Shown here one piece after another: positions 1 to 11,477 of a stretch of 64,000 bases of DNA. Each line of letters begins with the position of its first letter. Positions within the stretch are counted from its first letter, which is position 1. Where the stretch lies: contig NC_133302.1 in assembly GCF_005239225.2 (NCBI RefSeq), forward strand, positions 16,905,357 to 16,969,356, in the 5' to 3' direction. This DNA comes from Populus alba. Its lineage: Eukaryota > Streptophyta > Magnoliopsida > Malpighiales > Salicaceae. The notes beneath the pieces are model-generated. The model worked only from the letters and a program-made list of their open reading frames with translations, had not been told where the DNA came from and ran no database searches. Both the position numbers and the translations under genes were made by a program.

Positions 1-144
1 ATAAGAAATCTGAAGGGGCTTTGTTGCTTAGAATTGAGAAATTGTATATATTTGGGAGGAAAATATCTTGGTGAGTTGCGATTGCTTGAGCAGGATGTGG
101 ATTTAATGAAAATATCTTGCCAGTCGTGGGGAAATGAATTTTAG
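1..144 (+). pseudogene. 3' end of a truncated LRR (TNL-type) reading frame
   Basis: The frame is open from base 1 to a TAG at 142-144 and encodes about 47 residues beginning IRNLKGLCCLELRNC. This matches the LRR exon of TNL1 at 8267-8400 ([15 protein letters not shown]) at both DNA and protein level. It is therefore the distal LRR part of a third TNL lying mostly outside the window on the left. Compared with TNL1, the frame stops soon after this repeat and no post-LRR (C-JID) exon is visible downstream, so the gene is probably truncated. A splice donor before the stop cannot be excluded. Homology is seen directly; pseudogene status is inference. Confidence 0.6.
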
Positions 145-1559
145 TATATGTTATTATTATTATAATTATAATATATAAATTAAATGAAAATAAAGGCGTG
201 GGGAAAGCACGCCTTTTAGAATATTGTTAATAGTATTAATTTCTTCTTCCTTTTTTTCGGTGATTTGTTGTACTGTGGGAAAGTTTGGGAAATGATGCAC
301 AGATTCAAACAACTAACTTACTTTAAGATAATATATTTTTTGTTTATCTTAATCAACACAATATTTTTAGTTGATATTTAAAAAAAAACAAAAACATTTT
401 ATAATTATTAAAATAAATTAAAAAAAATCAAAATATTATATTCATATGTTTATTTCCTAAACTAGGCTTTCCCTCGACTTAACCTAGGGAATGTTTTTCC
501 AGCAATGCTATGAGGGATCTAATTTTTTAAAAATTCAAAAAATTAAAATATTATAAATTTCTTTTTAGTATTGTTATTAAATATAAAAATACAATCATTT
601 TTAAAAAAAAAATATTTAAATAATTTGTTTTAATATATATTTTATTTATCTTAACCAACACAATGTTTTTAACTGATTTTTCTGTTAAAAACAAAAATAT
701 TTTATATTTGTTAAAGTAAGTTAACAAAAAAATATCAAAATTTAATATTTATATTTTATGTGATCAAAAAATAAAAAAAAATCCTAAATGTGATAAAATT
801 GTTTTTAGAGTACATTTAAAATTTTAATTATAAAACACGGAGTTTAATTGAATCTTCATGAATAATAATAATAATAACAACAACGGGGTGGGGGGAGGAG
901 GGGGCACAAAAAATTCAGGCTAGCACCTAACCCTAATCTATTTATTTGTTTTGGATTAAAGAAATAAATAATATATCGTTTATCTTTATTATTATTTTTA
1001 AGTTACAAACAACATTATATGTAAAAAATAAAAAATTAAGTGTTGTCATCCACTCTCAAACCGCAACCTGTATCCTATCATGCGTGCCTCTGCCAAATAC
1101 CAAGAAGAAAATTATTATAATCTAACTAAAAGTATATATTAAGATTCTTTAGCAAACCATCATAAAAAGTCTTTGTAGGGTAATATATAATCAAAATTAT
1201 AAAATAATTTTTGGAAATTATAAAAGTCTTCGTAGGGTAATATTATAGTTCACTATATAGGCATTCTACTTATGATTGTTTGAATCGTTAGACAGAAACT
1301 GCAATCAATTATCTTGGTGTTTGAATGGAGGCACCACACTATATAGGATAGGCATTGTACTTACAATCAGTGAGTGGTAGTTATTGGCTGAGAGGAGGGT
1401 GATAACCATTGTAGAGAAAAGTAGGCATTCTACTTACAATTTTAAGGAATAAATTAACGAGGTCGGGCACTATAATAGAGAATTAGATGTGCATTCCTCA
1501 CAGATTAATTTGATAGCTGAACCGGTCCCAATAAGTTAAATGATAAGAATAAATAAAAA
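145..1559. other. AT-rich intergenic stretch
   Basis: No coding exon is recognisable. It holds runs of A/T, a short GTGGGG-rich patch near 886-904, and a phrase close to TAGGCATTCTACTTA repeated around 1258, 1350 and 1423, suggesting small local duplications. Confidence 0.5.
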
Positions 1560-2172
1560 CTCGATAAAATCTGGTGGACCTATTGGATTGATCCATAATC
1601 CGAACGACTTAGTAAAACTTGATTGAGATTCGATTTTTTTTTTCAAATGTGTTTTTTTTTTCTAACCAGAGATCATTTTTATATATATTTTTTAGTTGAT
1701 TATTAATCCTTTTCAAAGTTCATTATATAAATACTAGAAAAATATTTTATTTTTTCAATGTGTGATTTAAAACTCTTTAGTATATATACTCTATGTTCAC
1801 AAAAAAAAAAATCAATGTGGAATCTAAAGCCCTTTAGTATATATATTCTATGTTTATAAGAAAAAAATTATGTTTTTTCAATGTGAGATAAAAAAATCGT
1901 TTTTGTTTAAATACTTCAACTTAAAAGGATAACATACTAACATAATATATTTTGGATAAAAAAACCTTTTAAAATAATATTTTAAACTTCATTATTTATA
2001 ACATGTATAACCTATATTTATATGAATTATTTCTTAATTTTTTCATATGGAATATTAAACTTTAATTTTTTTTATTTTTTAAAGTTGATTAGAGTTGACT
2101 TGGGTCTACCCATGTAACTCAGGACTCGACTTCTTGATCAATTCAACCCCGTATCGAGTCTAATAACTATAG
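1560..2172 (-). repeat. MITE-like repeat, inverted copy of the 50324-50885 element
   Basis: Long stretches are the reverse complement of the 50.3-50.9 kb repeat, including the segment with TTTTTAGTTGATTATTAATC and the repeated TTTAGTATATATACTCTATG. It ends in TCTAATAACTATAG, matching the terminal motif of the other copy. The left edge is uncertain. It is non-coding. Confidence 0.5.
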
Positions 2173-3089
2173 TAGCAATAATAGGTTGTGCATGACACCA
2201 TGGTGACTTTTTGGAGTTCGTAATAATACATTGTGATGTGGGCTAATGCAAGGAATTTGCATGATACCAAGTTGAGGCGGTGACTTTGAGCGTGTCTGAT
2301 TGGGTTGGCCTAAGTGGATTGGAGAGTTGTGTGCTTGGGGCAAATGGATTGGAGAGCAGTTCGGTTAAGTCAACCCAAGCTTACTAAATACTATTAACAA
2401 TGAGGGCTGAATTGTAATTTTCAGGGAAGAGAGAAAAAATAATTAGAAAAAATGCATACTAGAGATACACGTCAAACCAATAGAAAAAAAATATGACGAT
2501 GCTCCCAACGACACGACATAAGAATATTTTTGGGTACCAAGAGGCACCGTCTAAAGGGCTCGGACGCCTCCCACACTCCCTTAGGTGCCATACACTCTTG
2601 CTCATCTTTTTTTTATTTAGTTAAATACAAAATTTTCCCCTAACTTGATAATTACACAAAAAAAAAAAAATCATAGTGAAAATTCTAGAACACCCCTTGT
2701 CTTCATAATTAAATGTTTTTATTTAAAGGTATGTTGTTCATTTCACTATGCATTTGAATTATTTATTATTTTTTATATTTGATCAGATGTCAAATTGCTC
2801 CTTAGCTTAAATTATAATAATAAAAAAAAACCATTTTAAAAATATGAAAATACCTCTTTTATGGTTTAGATTTTCTGCTTCCAATAGTATTTTAATTGTT
2901 TTACTGTATAATTAATATACGAACAAACTTTTGTGTCCCTAGTCAATTTCAAAAAAGACAAAGGGGCCATGCAGAAAAAACTTCAATGCTTTTGAAGCCA
3001 TTGCCAAATTTTTCTAGTAAAGGGTCAAAAAACATCATTGGAGTATTCCAATGAAGAGATGCAATTACATCTCTCGGGGGTTGTAACGG
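2173..3089. other. AT-rich intergenic stretch
   Basis: No gene is recognised. Only low-complexity and moderately AT-rich sequence is visible between the repeat on the left and the duplicated upstream block on the right. Confidence 0.4.
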
Positions 3090-3886
3090 TGCAGTAAGTC
3101 TAAGTAGAAATAAAAAATGGTTTCATGGTGAAGTTGCAATATTTCGACCGTTAAGGTTTTTTAATCATTAATTTAATTATAATGGCAATCATGTAATATT
3201 TTTATATTTTTTGTCGATTGAGTTTTCACGGGCTCAACTTATTATGTAAAAAGTTATAAACAATATCAACAATGATATGTTGACATGTAAAGTGTCGTTT
3301 CTGAATCTATAAAGAAAAAGTGCAATCTCACATATCATCCCTTATATTAAATTATTCTAGTGGATTACACATAATGATATCGTTTTTTCGGTCACTAAAA
3401 ATAATAGAAAATTATTCTAGTGGATTACAGACAGTCCATTATATTAAAAAAAGAAGAAGAAGATCTGCAAAATATCATCCCTTTATTTTTTATTTTTATT
3501 TTTATTTTTAAAAAAGCAAGCAAGGTCCCCCGAGAGATGGAGGGTGTGTGAGGGCCAGCCAGGGTCTTCTTAATTTGCCGTGTGGAAAATCATGCCATTT
3601 GATATATTCTGATGCGGCTAAGGAAATTACCACGAAATTACCACTCATAACTCTGCTAACCTTTTAACTTTAACAATTATAACATCGCTAGTAATATGAA
3701 ATATTACCTCTGCTAAGCTTCAGTCCTCAGTACTTCACTCATCAGCTAACCTTTCCGATTGCTGCAATTTGATCATTAAAGTTACCTCATAAACTCCATA
3801 GAGAGGTAACCTTTGCCATTGTTGCTACTGATTCCATGCTCTTTTTTGTTTTCATGTTTTCAGCAACAATATTAATTGTTACATGA
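3090..3886 (+). repeat. Upstream duplication block, copy 1 (in front of TNL1)
   Basis: Two sub-blocks, about 3090-3331 and 3594-3886, recur in the same order at 18620-18861 and 18997-19140 plus 25730-25781, with only scattered differences. The block lies immediately upstream of TNL1, so it is probably part of its promoter or upstream region. The second copy lacks a TNL gene next to it. Confidence 0.75.
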
Positions 3887-4177
3887 CAGCAACATTAACA
3901 CTATATGAGTTCGATAAGTTTGTTTCATGAACATATTAATTCTTCCATCTGTAATTCTTTTTGCTCAGCTAGTGAGTGTCCTTGCAAAGAAAGTACTAGC
4001 AAACTAGCATTGGTAGCAAGTGGCGAGTGTTCTTGCACTCTTAGATTTCAATTTCTCTTAATGAATGTTCAGCTGTTGAAGTGGGTGCTCTTTGTATGTC
4101 TTTAGGAGAAAAAGGAGAGCACTTGTTGATTTCGATTCTTAGTGATTGAGGAAGACACGATCTTGTAACTGTCTGAT

Positions 4178-7100
4178 ATGGCATCTTCATCTTCTGTTGC
4201 TCATAAATGGAAGTATGATGTGTTCCTTAGTTTTAGAGGCAAGGATACGCGCAATAATTTTACCAGCCATCTCTATGAAGCTATGCGTCGTAAGAAAATC
4301 AAGACCTTCATTGATGACGGGCTTGAAAGAGGAGAAGAAATTACCCCTGCCCTTCTGAAAACGATTGAAGAATCAAGAGCTTCTGTAGTAATTTTCTCCA
4401 AGAACTATGCATCTTCTCCGTGGTGTGTGGATGAACTGGTGAAAATACTTGAATGCAAAGAGACTTATGGGCAGATTGTTTTACCGGTCTTCTATCATGT
4501 GGACCCATCTGATGTTGATGAACAGACTGGGAGTTTTGGAAATACATTTGATGAGCTTGAAAAAAAATTTAAGGGGAAGATGGACAAGGTGCCAAGGTGG
4601 AAGGCTTCCTTGACAAAGGCAGCCAGTATATCTGGATGGGATTCACAGGTTATTAGGTAACTATAGATTCACATCTTCAACCTTTTTTTTCTGGAATTAT
4701 AGCAATTAAAATTACTTGTGCATATTATAGTTTTTTTATTCTCCTGTAAATCATTTGTGCTTAGTTCATAGTACTTGTTGCTTGAAAAGGCACAAGTCTG
4801 TCCTGTTTTTTAGTGGAAAACTAACTTCCATCAACAGCCAATGGACTTGCACCTTAATGGTACAATATCGAAGGGGGAGATCTTGAGTTCAAAACCTCAC
4901 CTTTGACAACATTTGCTTATAGATTTTTTATTCGACGTAAAGATACAATTAATTGAGTTAAAGATGCTTCTTTAATTTTTTGCAGTCCGGAGTCCAAACT
5001 AGTAAGAGAAGTGTTTAATGTTCGGTAAAAATGTTTAATGGTGTAGTGATTTGAGTTAAAGATGCTTCTTTCATTTTTTGCAGTCCGGAGTCCAAACTAG
5101 TAAAAGAAGTTGTGCAAACTATCTGGAAAAGGTTAAATCGTGCATCCCCATGCAAATTAAAAGGTCTGGTTGGAGTAGATTCACGCATTGAGCAAATCAA
5201 CAAATTACTATCTACTTTGCCCTCAGATGTCCGCACTATAGGAATTTGGGGCATGGGTGGTATAGGCAAGACAACTATTGCGGAAGCTTTCTTCTATAGC
5301 ATCTCAAGTCAATATGAAGGCTGCCACTTTCTTTCGAACATAAGGCAGGAATCAGAAAAGGGTCGATTAAATGATCTACGAGATGAACTTCTTTCTAAAC
5401 TACTGGAGGAAGAAAATCTTCGCGTTGGCACACCACATATAGGTCCTACTTTCATCAGGGATAGACTCTGCCAAAAGAAAGTTCTCCTTGTTTTGGATGA
5501 TGTGAATGATGTACGACAATTCCAGCATTTAATTGAAGTCCCTTTGATTGGTGCAGGGAGTGTTGTTGTTGTAACGTCAAGAGACAGGCAAGTACTTAAG
5601 AATGTAGTTGATGAAATATACGAGGTTGAGGAATTAAACTTCCACGAAGCTCTTGAACTCTTTAGCTTGAATGCTTTTAAGCGAAACCACCCCCTAGAAG
5701 CTTATATGGAGTTGTCAATCAAGGCAATAAATTATGCCAAAGGGAGCCCATTAGCTCTTCGAGTTTTGGGTTCCTTCTTATTCAACAGAGAAAGACATTT
5801 TTGGGAATCTCAATTAAATGAGATCGAAAGCTTTCCCGAGCTGAACATTTGTGACTTGCTGAGAATAGGCTTTGATGCACTGCGTGATAATAAGACGAAG
5901 AGTATATTTCTCGACATTGCATGTTTCTTTAGAGGGCATCGAGTGGATTTTGTAAAGCGGATACTAGATGGCTGCGGTTTCAAAACAGATATTGGATTTA
6001 GTGTTCTCATTGACAGGTGTCTCATTAAAATTTCAGATGACAAGGTTGAAATGCATGATCTTTTGCAAGAAATGGCGCATGAAGTTGTTCGTAAAGAATC
6101 TCTTGACGAGCTAGGAAGACAGAGCAGACTGTGGAATCCAAAAGATGCATATCATGTGTTGAGCAATAATCTGGTGAGATTTATATACCCCAAAGTTTTA
6201 TCTTTCCTATGCAATGCAATATGGTTGTAGTTGTAAGTTTAAAATCTTACTTAAACTTTGCTTCTCCTTTACTGGTTTTCAGGGAACTGGAAAAGCTGAA
6301 GGGATATTCTTGGATGTTTCAAAACTAAGAACTGAAAACGTTGAAGGGATGTTCTTGGATGTTTCAGAAATAAGAGAAATAGAGTTGAGTTCTACAGCCT
6401 TCGCAAGGATGTATAATCTTAGACTGCTAAAAATTTATAATTCTGTAGCTGGAGATAAATGCACAGTGCACCTTCCTTGTGGCCTCGAGTCTCTTTCTCA
6501 TGAGTTGAGGTATCTCCATTGGGATGGATACCCTTTGGCATCTTTGCCTTGCAATTTTCGTCCACAGAACCTTGTTGAACTCAACCTATCATCTAGCAAG
6601 GTTAAGCAACTGTGGAGAGGAGACCAGGTATTCTAAAATAACTCTATGCATGCATAGTTCTTGTTGGGGATTTCTCCCCCAGCGGATCGGTGGTGTTCAT
6701 GATCATTGCCTAAAGGAGGCTAAGCACACTAACATAATATTTAACGTGTTTCGGCAAATCACTTATATCCACGGAAAAGATCAATATTATTAGAGATAGA
6801 GAAAGAATACAACACATGGAGGAGGATCACATCCACTCAACTCCCATATCTCATTGCTACATAGGGCAGCAGGGCTGCTGGTTGCAGCCCTTCTTTCTTT
6901 CTCTTTTCTTCTCTTTTTTGTAGCTATACTACTTGACTCTCTCTTTTTGTGCTGCATTCTTTGTGTCTATTTATAGGCTTCAATGACAGCTCCTTCTACA
7001 CTTGTCAACAATGGTGGTTGCTCTTTGTCAATGGTTGGTGCACCTTCTTTTGACATTAGCAGCTACCACCAACAACCCACCATTGTAGCCTCCTTCTTTA

Positions 7101-10100
7101 ACAATGTCAAGAGGCTATAAATGCTGCACCAGCAGCCCTCTTTGACTCTCACAAGTTGGCCTTCTTTCTTTGACAATGACAGCCATCTTCTTTTAGAGGA
7201 TAGGCTGCAAATGCTGTCATATAAGTGGCAATATTCCAACAGTTCTTTCTTTGAAATTTTGTGTGGTATGCATGTGTAATTTCTTTATGTTGATTTCATT
7301 TTGCTTCAGAATCTCGGCAATTTAAAAGATGTCACCCTCAGCAATTGTGAGCACATAACTTCCCTGCCAGACCTTTCAAAGGCCAGAAACCTTGAGAGAT
7401 TGAATCTTCAATTCTGTAAACGTTTGGTTAAGCTTCCTTCATCTATTCAGCATCTAGACAAACTTGTTGATTTAGATTTGAGATGCTGCAAAAGACTAAT
7501 CAATCTTCCCAGTAGAATTAATTCAAGTTGTTTGGAGACTCTGAACCTTTCTGGTTGTGCAAATCTCAAGAAGTGCCCAGAGACTGCAAGGAAACTGACA
7601 TATTTAAATTTAAATGAGACTGCCGTTGAAGAGCTTCCCCGATCAATCGAGGAACTCAGTGGACTTGTTACGTTGAATTTGAAGAACTGCAAACTCATGG
7701 TGAATCTTCCAGAAAACATATATTTGTTGACATCTCTTCAAATCGTCGACATCTCTGGCTGCTCATCTATCAGCAGGTTTCCTGTCTTTTCGAAGAATAT
7801 TAGATACTTGTACTTGAATGGAACTGCAATAGAAGAACTGCCATATTCAATTGGTGGTCTAAGGGAACTCATTTATTTAGATCTAGCTGGCTGCAACAAG
7901 CTAAAGAATCTGCCGAGTGCGGTTTCTAAGTTGGGATGTCTTGAAAAACTTGATCTTTCCGGTTGCTCTAGTATCACAGAGTTTCCAAAGGTTTCAAGAA
8001 ATATAAGGGAGCTGTATTTAGATGGGACAGCAATAAGAGAGATTCCCTCTTCAATTGAATGTTTGTGTGAACTTACTGAATTGCACTTGCGAAATTGCAA
8101 ACAATTTGAGATTCTTCCAAGCAGCATCTGTAAGTTGAGAAACCTGCGAAGGCTTAATCTCTCAGGTTGCCTCCAATTTAGGGATTTTCCTGAAGTTTTG
8201 GAGCCGATGTATTGTTTGAGATATCTCTATTTAGAACAGACACGCATAACAAAGTTGCCTTCACCGATTAGAAATCTGAAGGGACTTGCCTGCTTAGAAG
8301 TGGGAAACTGCCCATTTCTAGAAGACATGGAATGTCTTGTTGACTTGCAATTGCCCGAGAGATGCGTGGATTTAGATTGTTTGCGTAAGCTAAATCTAGA
8401 TGGTTGCAGTCTAGCTGAAGTTCCAGACAGTCTTGGTTGTCTATCGTCACTGGAAGTGTTAGATCTAAGTGGAAACAATTTTAGTACTATTCCTATAAGC
8501 ATCAATCAACTCTTTGAGTTGCAATATCTAGGATTAAGGAATTGCAAGAGACTTGAATCATTACCGGAGCTTCCACCACGGCTATCAAAGTTGGATGTGG
8601 ACAATTGCAAGAGTTTGATAACAATAACAAGCTCATCAACTGTAGTTGAGGGGAACATTTTTGAATTCACTTTCACTAATTGCTTGAGGTTGCCTGTGAT
8701 CAATCAAATCTTGGAGTACTCATTATTGAAATTTCAACTTTATACCAAAAGGTTATGCCATCAGGTCTGTTTCTCAAACCTCTTATATACATTTTTCTCT
8801 CTCTATTTGCCACCTTTCATTTTAAAAAGATGCTATTTGAATTGTGTTAACAGCTGTGCGATGTTCCAGAAGGGGCATGTAGTTTCTGCCTCCCTGGAGA
8901 TGTGATTCCGGAGTGGTTTAGCCATCAAAGTTGGGGGTCTACAGTAACATTCCAGCTATCTTCACATTCAGCTAATAGCGAGTTTTTGGGTTTCTCTCTT
9001 TGCGCTGTCATTGCATGTTGTTCTATCGGCCATGGTTTGCAAGTTAAATGCATATATCACTTCCGCAATGAGCACGGTGATAGCCATGATCTCTATTGCT
9101 ATCTCCATGGTTGGTATGATGAGAAGCGCATCGACTTAGCACACATATTTGTGGGATTCGATCCCTGTTTGGTTGCCAAAAAAGATTATATGTTTAGTGA
9201 ATACAGTGAGGTCTCGGTTGAATTCCAACCAGAAGATATAAATGGAAATCTCTTACCATTAGATCTTTGTCAAGTACACGAGTGTGGGGTCCGTCTACTG
9301 TATGTAGATGGAATACATCAGTTTGATTTGATCATGCAAGGCTACTTTCGTTATTATCCACTAGATCGAGATGGAGTGGAAGCAATGTTCCAAGCCAAGA
9401 GAGCAAGGTTCCAATGCATGAGATGGGATGATTCTTTTGTCATGAGATGGGCGTACGATCAGGTCTGTTTCTCAAACCTCTGATATACTTTTTTTCTTTT
9501 CATCGTCTCATTTTAAAAAGATGTATTTGAATTGTGTTAACAGGTGTCAAAAGGGGCATGTAGTTTCTGCCTCCCTGGAGATGTGATTCCAGACTGGTTT
9601 AGCCATCAATGGTGGGGATCTACAGTAACATTCCAGCTATTTTCACGTTGGGCTAATAGCGAGTTCTTGGGTTTTTGTCTTTGCGCTGTCGTTGCATTTG
9701 GTTCTGGCAGCCATAGTTTGCAAGTTAAATGCACATATCACTTCCGCAATGAGCAAGGTGATAGTCATGATCTCCATTACTATCTCCATGGTTGGTATGA
9801 TAATAAGCGTATCGACTCAACACACATATTCGTGGGATTTGATCCCTGTCTGGTTGCCAAAGTAGATGATATATTTAATGAATACAGTGAGGTCTCAGTT
9901 GAATTCCAACCAGAAGATATGAACGGCAATCTCTTACCATTAGATCTTTGTCAAGTGGTTGAGTGTGGGGTTTGTCTACTGGATACTGATGAGATGCATA
10001 GCTCTGATTTCATCAAGAAGATAATTCACTTTGAAAGGACAATGCCAGGCTACTTTCGTTCTTATCCTCTGGATCGAGATGGATTGGAAGTAATGTTCCA

Positions 10101-10197
10101 AGCCAAGAGAGAAAGGTTCCAGGGCATTAGATGGGAGGATTATTCTGTCAGGCGTAGGATCGTGATGGACAACTATCTAGAATCATGGCCGGTTTAA
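4178..10197 (+). CDS. TIR-NBS-LRR immune receptor (TNL1) with two C-JID domains
   Basis: Six exons with consistent phase are proposed: 4178-4656, 5084-6173, 6283-6627, 7310-8764, 8854-9462 and 9544-10197, giving a conceptual 1543-aa protein. Exon 1 is a TIR domain ([15 protein letters not shown] at 30-31; the WCVDEL glutamate E86, the TIR NADase position). Exon 2 is NB-ARC, with P-loop GMGGIGKTT at 216-224, kinase-2 [15 protein letters not shown]-like GSPLAL, and MHD in [11 protein letters not shown]. Exons 3-4 carry about fifteen LRRs ([18 protein letters not shown] types). Exons 5 and 6 each encode a post-LRR C-JID ([13 protein letters not shown]). It is a predicted intracellular receptor of pathogen effectors. 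The start is shared with TNL2. All exon frames are open, so it may be functional. Exon limits are inferred from GT/AG signals, phase and the paralogue. Confidence 0.88.
4953..5109 (+). repeat. 98-bp tandem duplication of the TNL1 exon-2 splice acceptor
   Basis: The stretch TTGAGTTAAAGATGCTTC through TGCAGTCCGGAGTCC and CAAACTAGTAA occurs twice, 98 bp apart (acceptors at 4985 and 5083). The second acceptor joins exon 1 in frame to the NB-ARC domain. Use of the first would meet a TAA in the frame soon after GTGTTTAATGTTCGG, so the upstream copy is a decoy acceptor. Confidence 0.85.
6662..7241. mobile_element. Solo LTR (580 bp) in TNL1 intron 3
   Basis: The insert begins TGTTGGGGA and ends TTCCAACA, with TG...CA termini and a TGTTGG/CCAACA inverted end. 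It is flanked by a perfect 5-bp target-site duplication GTTCT (6657-6661 and 7242-7246). There is no internal coding sequence. This is the footprint of an LTR retrotransposon reduced to one LTR. The intron keeps its donor (6628) and acceptor (7308-7309). Confidence 0.85.
8765..10197 (+). repeat. Tandem duplication of intron plus C-JID exon in TNL1
   Basis: Intron 4 plus exon 5 (8765-9462) and intron 5 plus exon 6 (9463-10197) are close copies. Both introns begin GTCTGTTTCTCAAACCTC and end GAATTGTGTTAACAG. Both exons encode the same block ([45 protein letters not shown]). Exon 5 is 609 nt, a multiple of three, so it can be skipped without changing frame. Confidence 0.85.
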
Positions 10198-11469
10198 TCA
10201 TGGACAACCAATCCAAGTGAGCCCCACCATGTTGGCAATAGGCAACTGATTCCTGTCACGATAGTGGCCATAAATTCGATCCACAAATTACTTCCCTCGT
10301 GAACCAGAAAAGACTAGATACTTGACCCTTGTTTCTTCATGGGTCATTTTTTCTTGCAAGCATTTTTTTTTTAATTTTAATATTGTACTTTTCAACAATA
10401 TGTCTCTGCGCTTTCAAATATGTTTATTATGTATTTCCATGATATCTTTTTTTTTTAATATATCATTTTAACAAGTTATAATTAACTCTCATGTTATTTA
10501 TTAGTAGTAGCTGCTACTAATATATACTAAACTGAGTTGTAATAATTTTTTGAACTCTATTTCGGATTAAGATTTCGTAAGGCCCAAAACAATCTCTCTA
10601 TGGACTATGGAGCCCGTCAATTTGACAAAGAAAAGGAAAAGGAAAATGATGGAGTTGAACTGATCCCCAAAGTCTTCTCCCATCTTTTATCAAGTAAATG
10701 AAGCTTCTTCTGTTGTTCCTTCTGAATAGTTTCAGAGGCTGAGGATACCCTTGATGCGTTTCCTCTTCCAAATTCGATTTTGGCCTGCGGTAATTGAAAG
10801 CAAGAGATGGATAATGAGATCTAGAAGCACTTCCCGCTGCTATGATATTCCAAATTCAAATAGCAGAGATTGAAAGTCTTCATTGTTATGATGTTTCAAA
10901 TTTCAAATAGCAGAGATTCACGAAGAAGTCTTGCACTATTTACCAGTTAGTGCTATTATTGGACTGATCTTTTGGTGGGAAATGTTCTTCATTTTAGATA
11001 ATGAAAGCAACCTTCGGAGCTTGCCTATGGATTCAAAAGTAAAGAAAAAGAAATAGAAGAAAAAAGAGATTTTCTTAATTGCTTACCTTCGAAAGCAACC
11101 GAAAGCTAACATAATCTTTATCTCTGATGCTTAAACTAGGCTTTTGAAGTTTCAATGCCTCGTTGGGACAATCCCAGGATTGGTAAAGAGATTTTCGTCT
11201 CCTCTTAATTTTGAGTTTGAATCTTGAAGCTATCATCACCAAGATTCACTCTTTTAAGCACACGGTGTAGAGAGAGTATACCTTTAAGATCTTAGTAAAT
11301 GATATGTTGTTTCCATGTAAATGATATGTTGTTTCCATGGACACATAAACTATTTTGAAGATATTTGTTTTTATATTTTTAAAGTGTTTTAAAAAAAATT
11401 TAAAATTTTTTAATTTTTTAATTACTTTAAATTAATATTTGATTCTCTTCTTCTAGGGATCCCTTTCCT
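10198..11469. other. TNL1 3' flank and intergenic stretch
   Basis: It presumably contains the TNL1 3' UTR. No further coding exon is recognised. Around 10860-10920 a short phrase (GATATTCCAAATTCAAATAGCAG / GATGTTTCAAATTTC...) is locally duplicated. Confidence 0.4.
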
Positions 11470-11477
11470 ATCCTACC

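Noticed and set aside
3905..4105. 66-codon frame upstream of TNL1
   Set aside because: It lies in the conserved upstream/5' UTR region, is not kept as a frame in TNL2, and resembles no protein.
4850..4910. tRNA-like/SINE box B phrase (GAGTTCAAAACCTC) in TNL1 intron 1
   Set aside because: No box A, tRNA fold or SINE tail could be recognised; too weak to call.
4981..5035. First copy of the exon-2 acceptor as the real exon start
   Set aside because: It leads to a stop codon within about fifteen codons; the second copy keeps the frame into NB-ARC.
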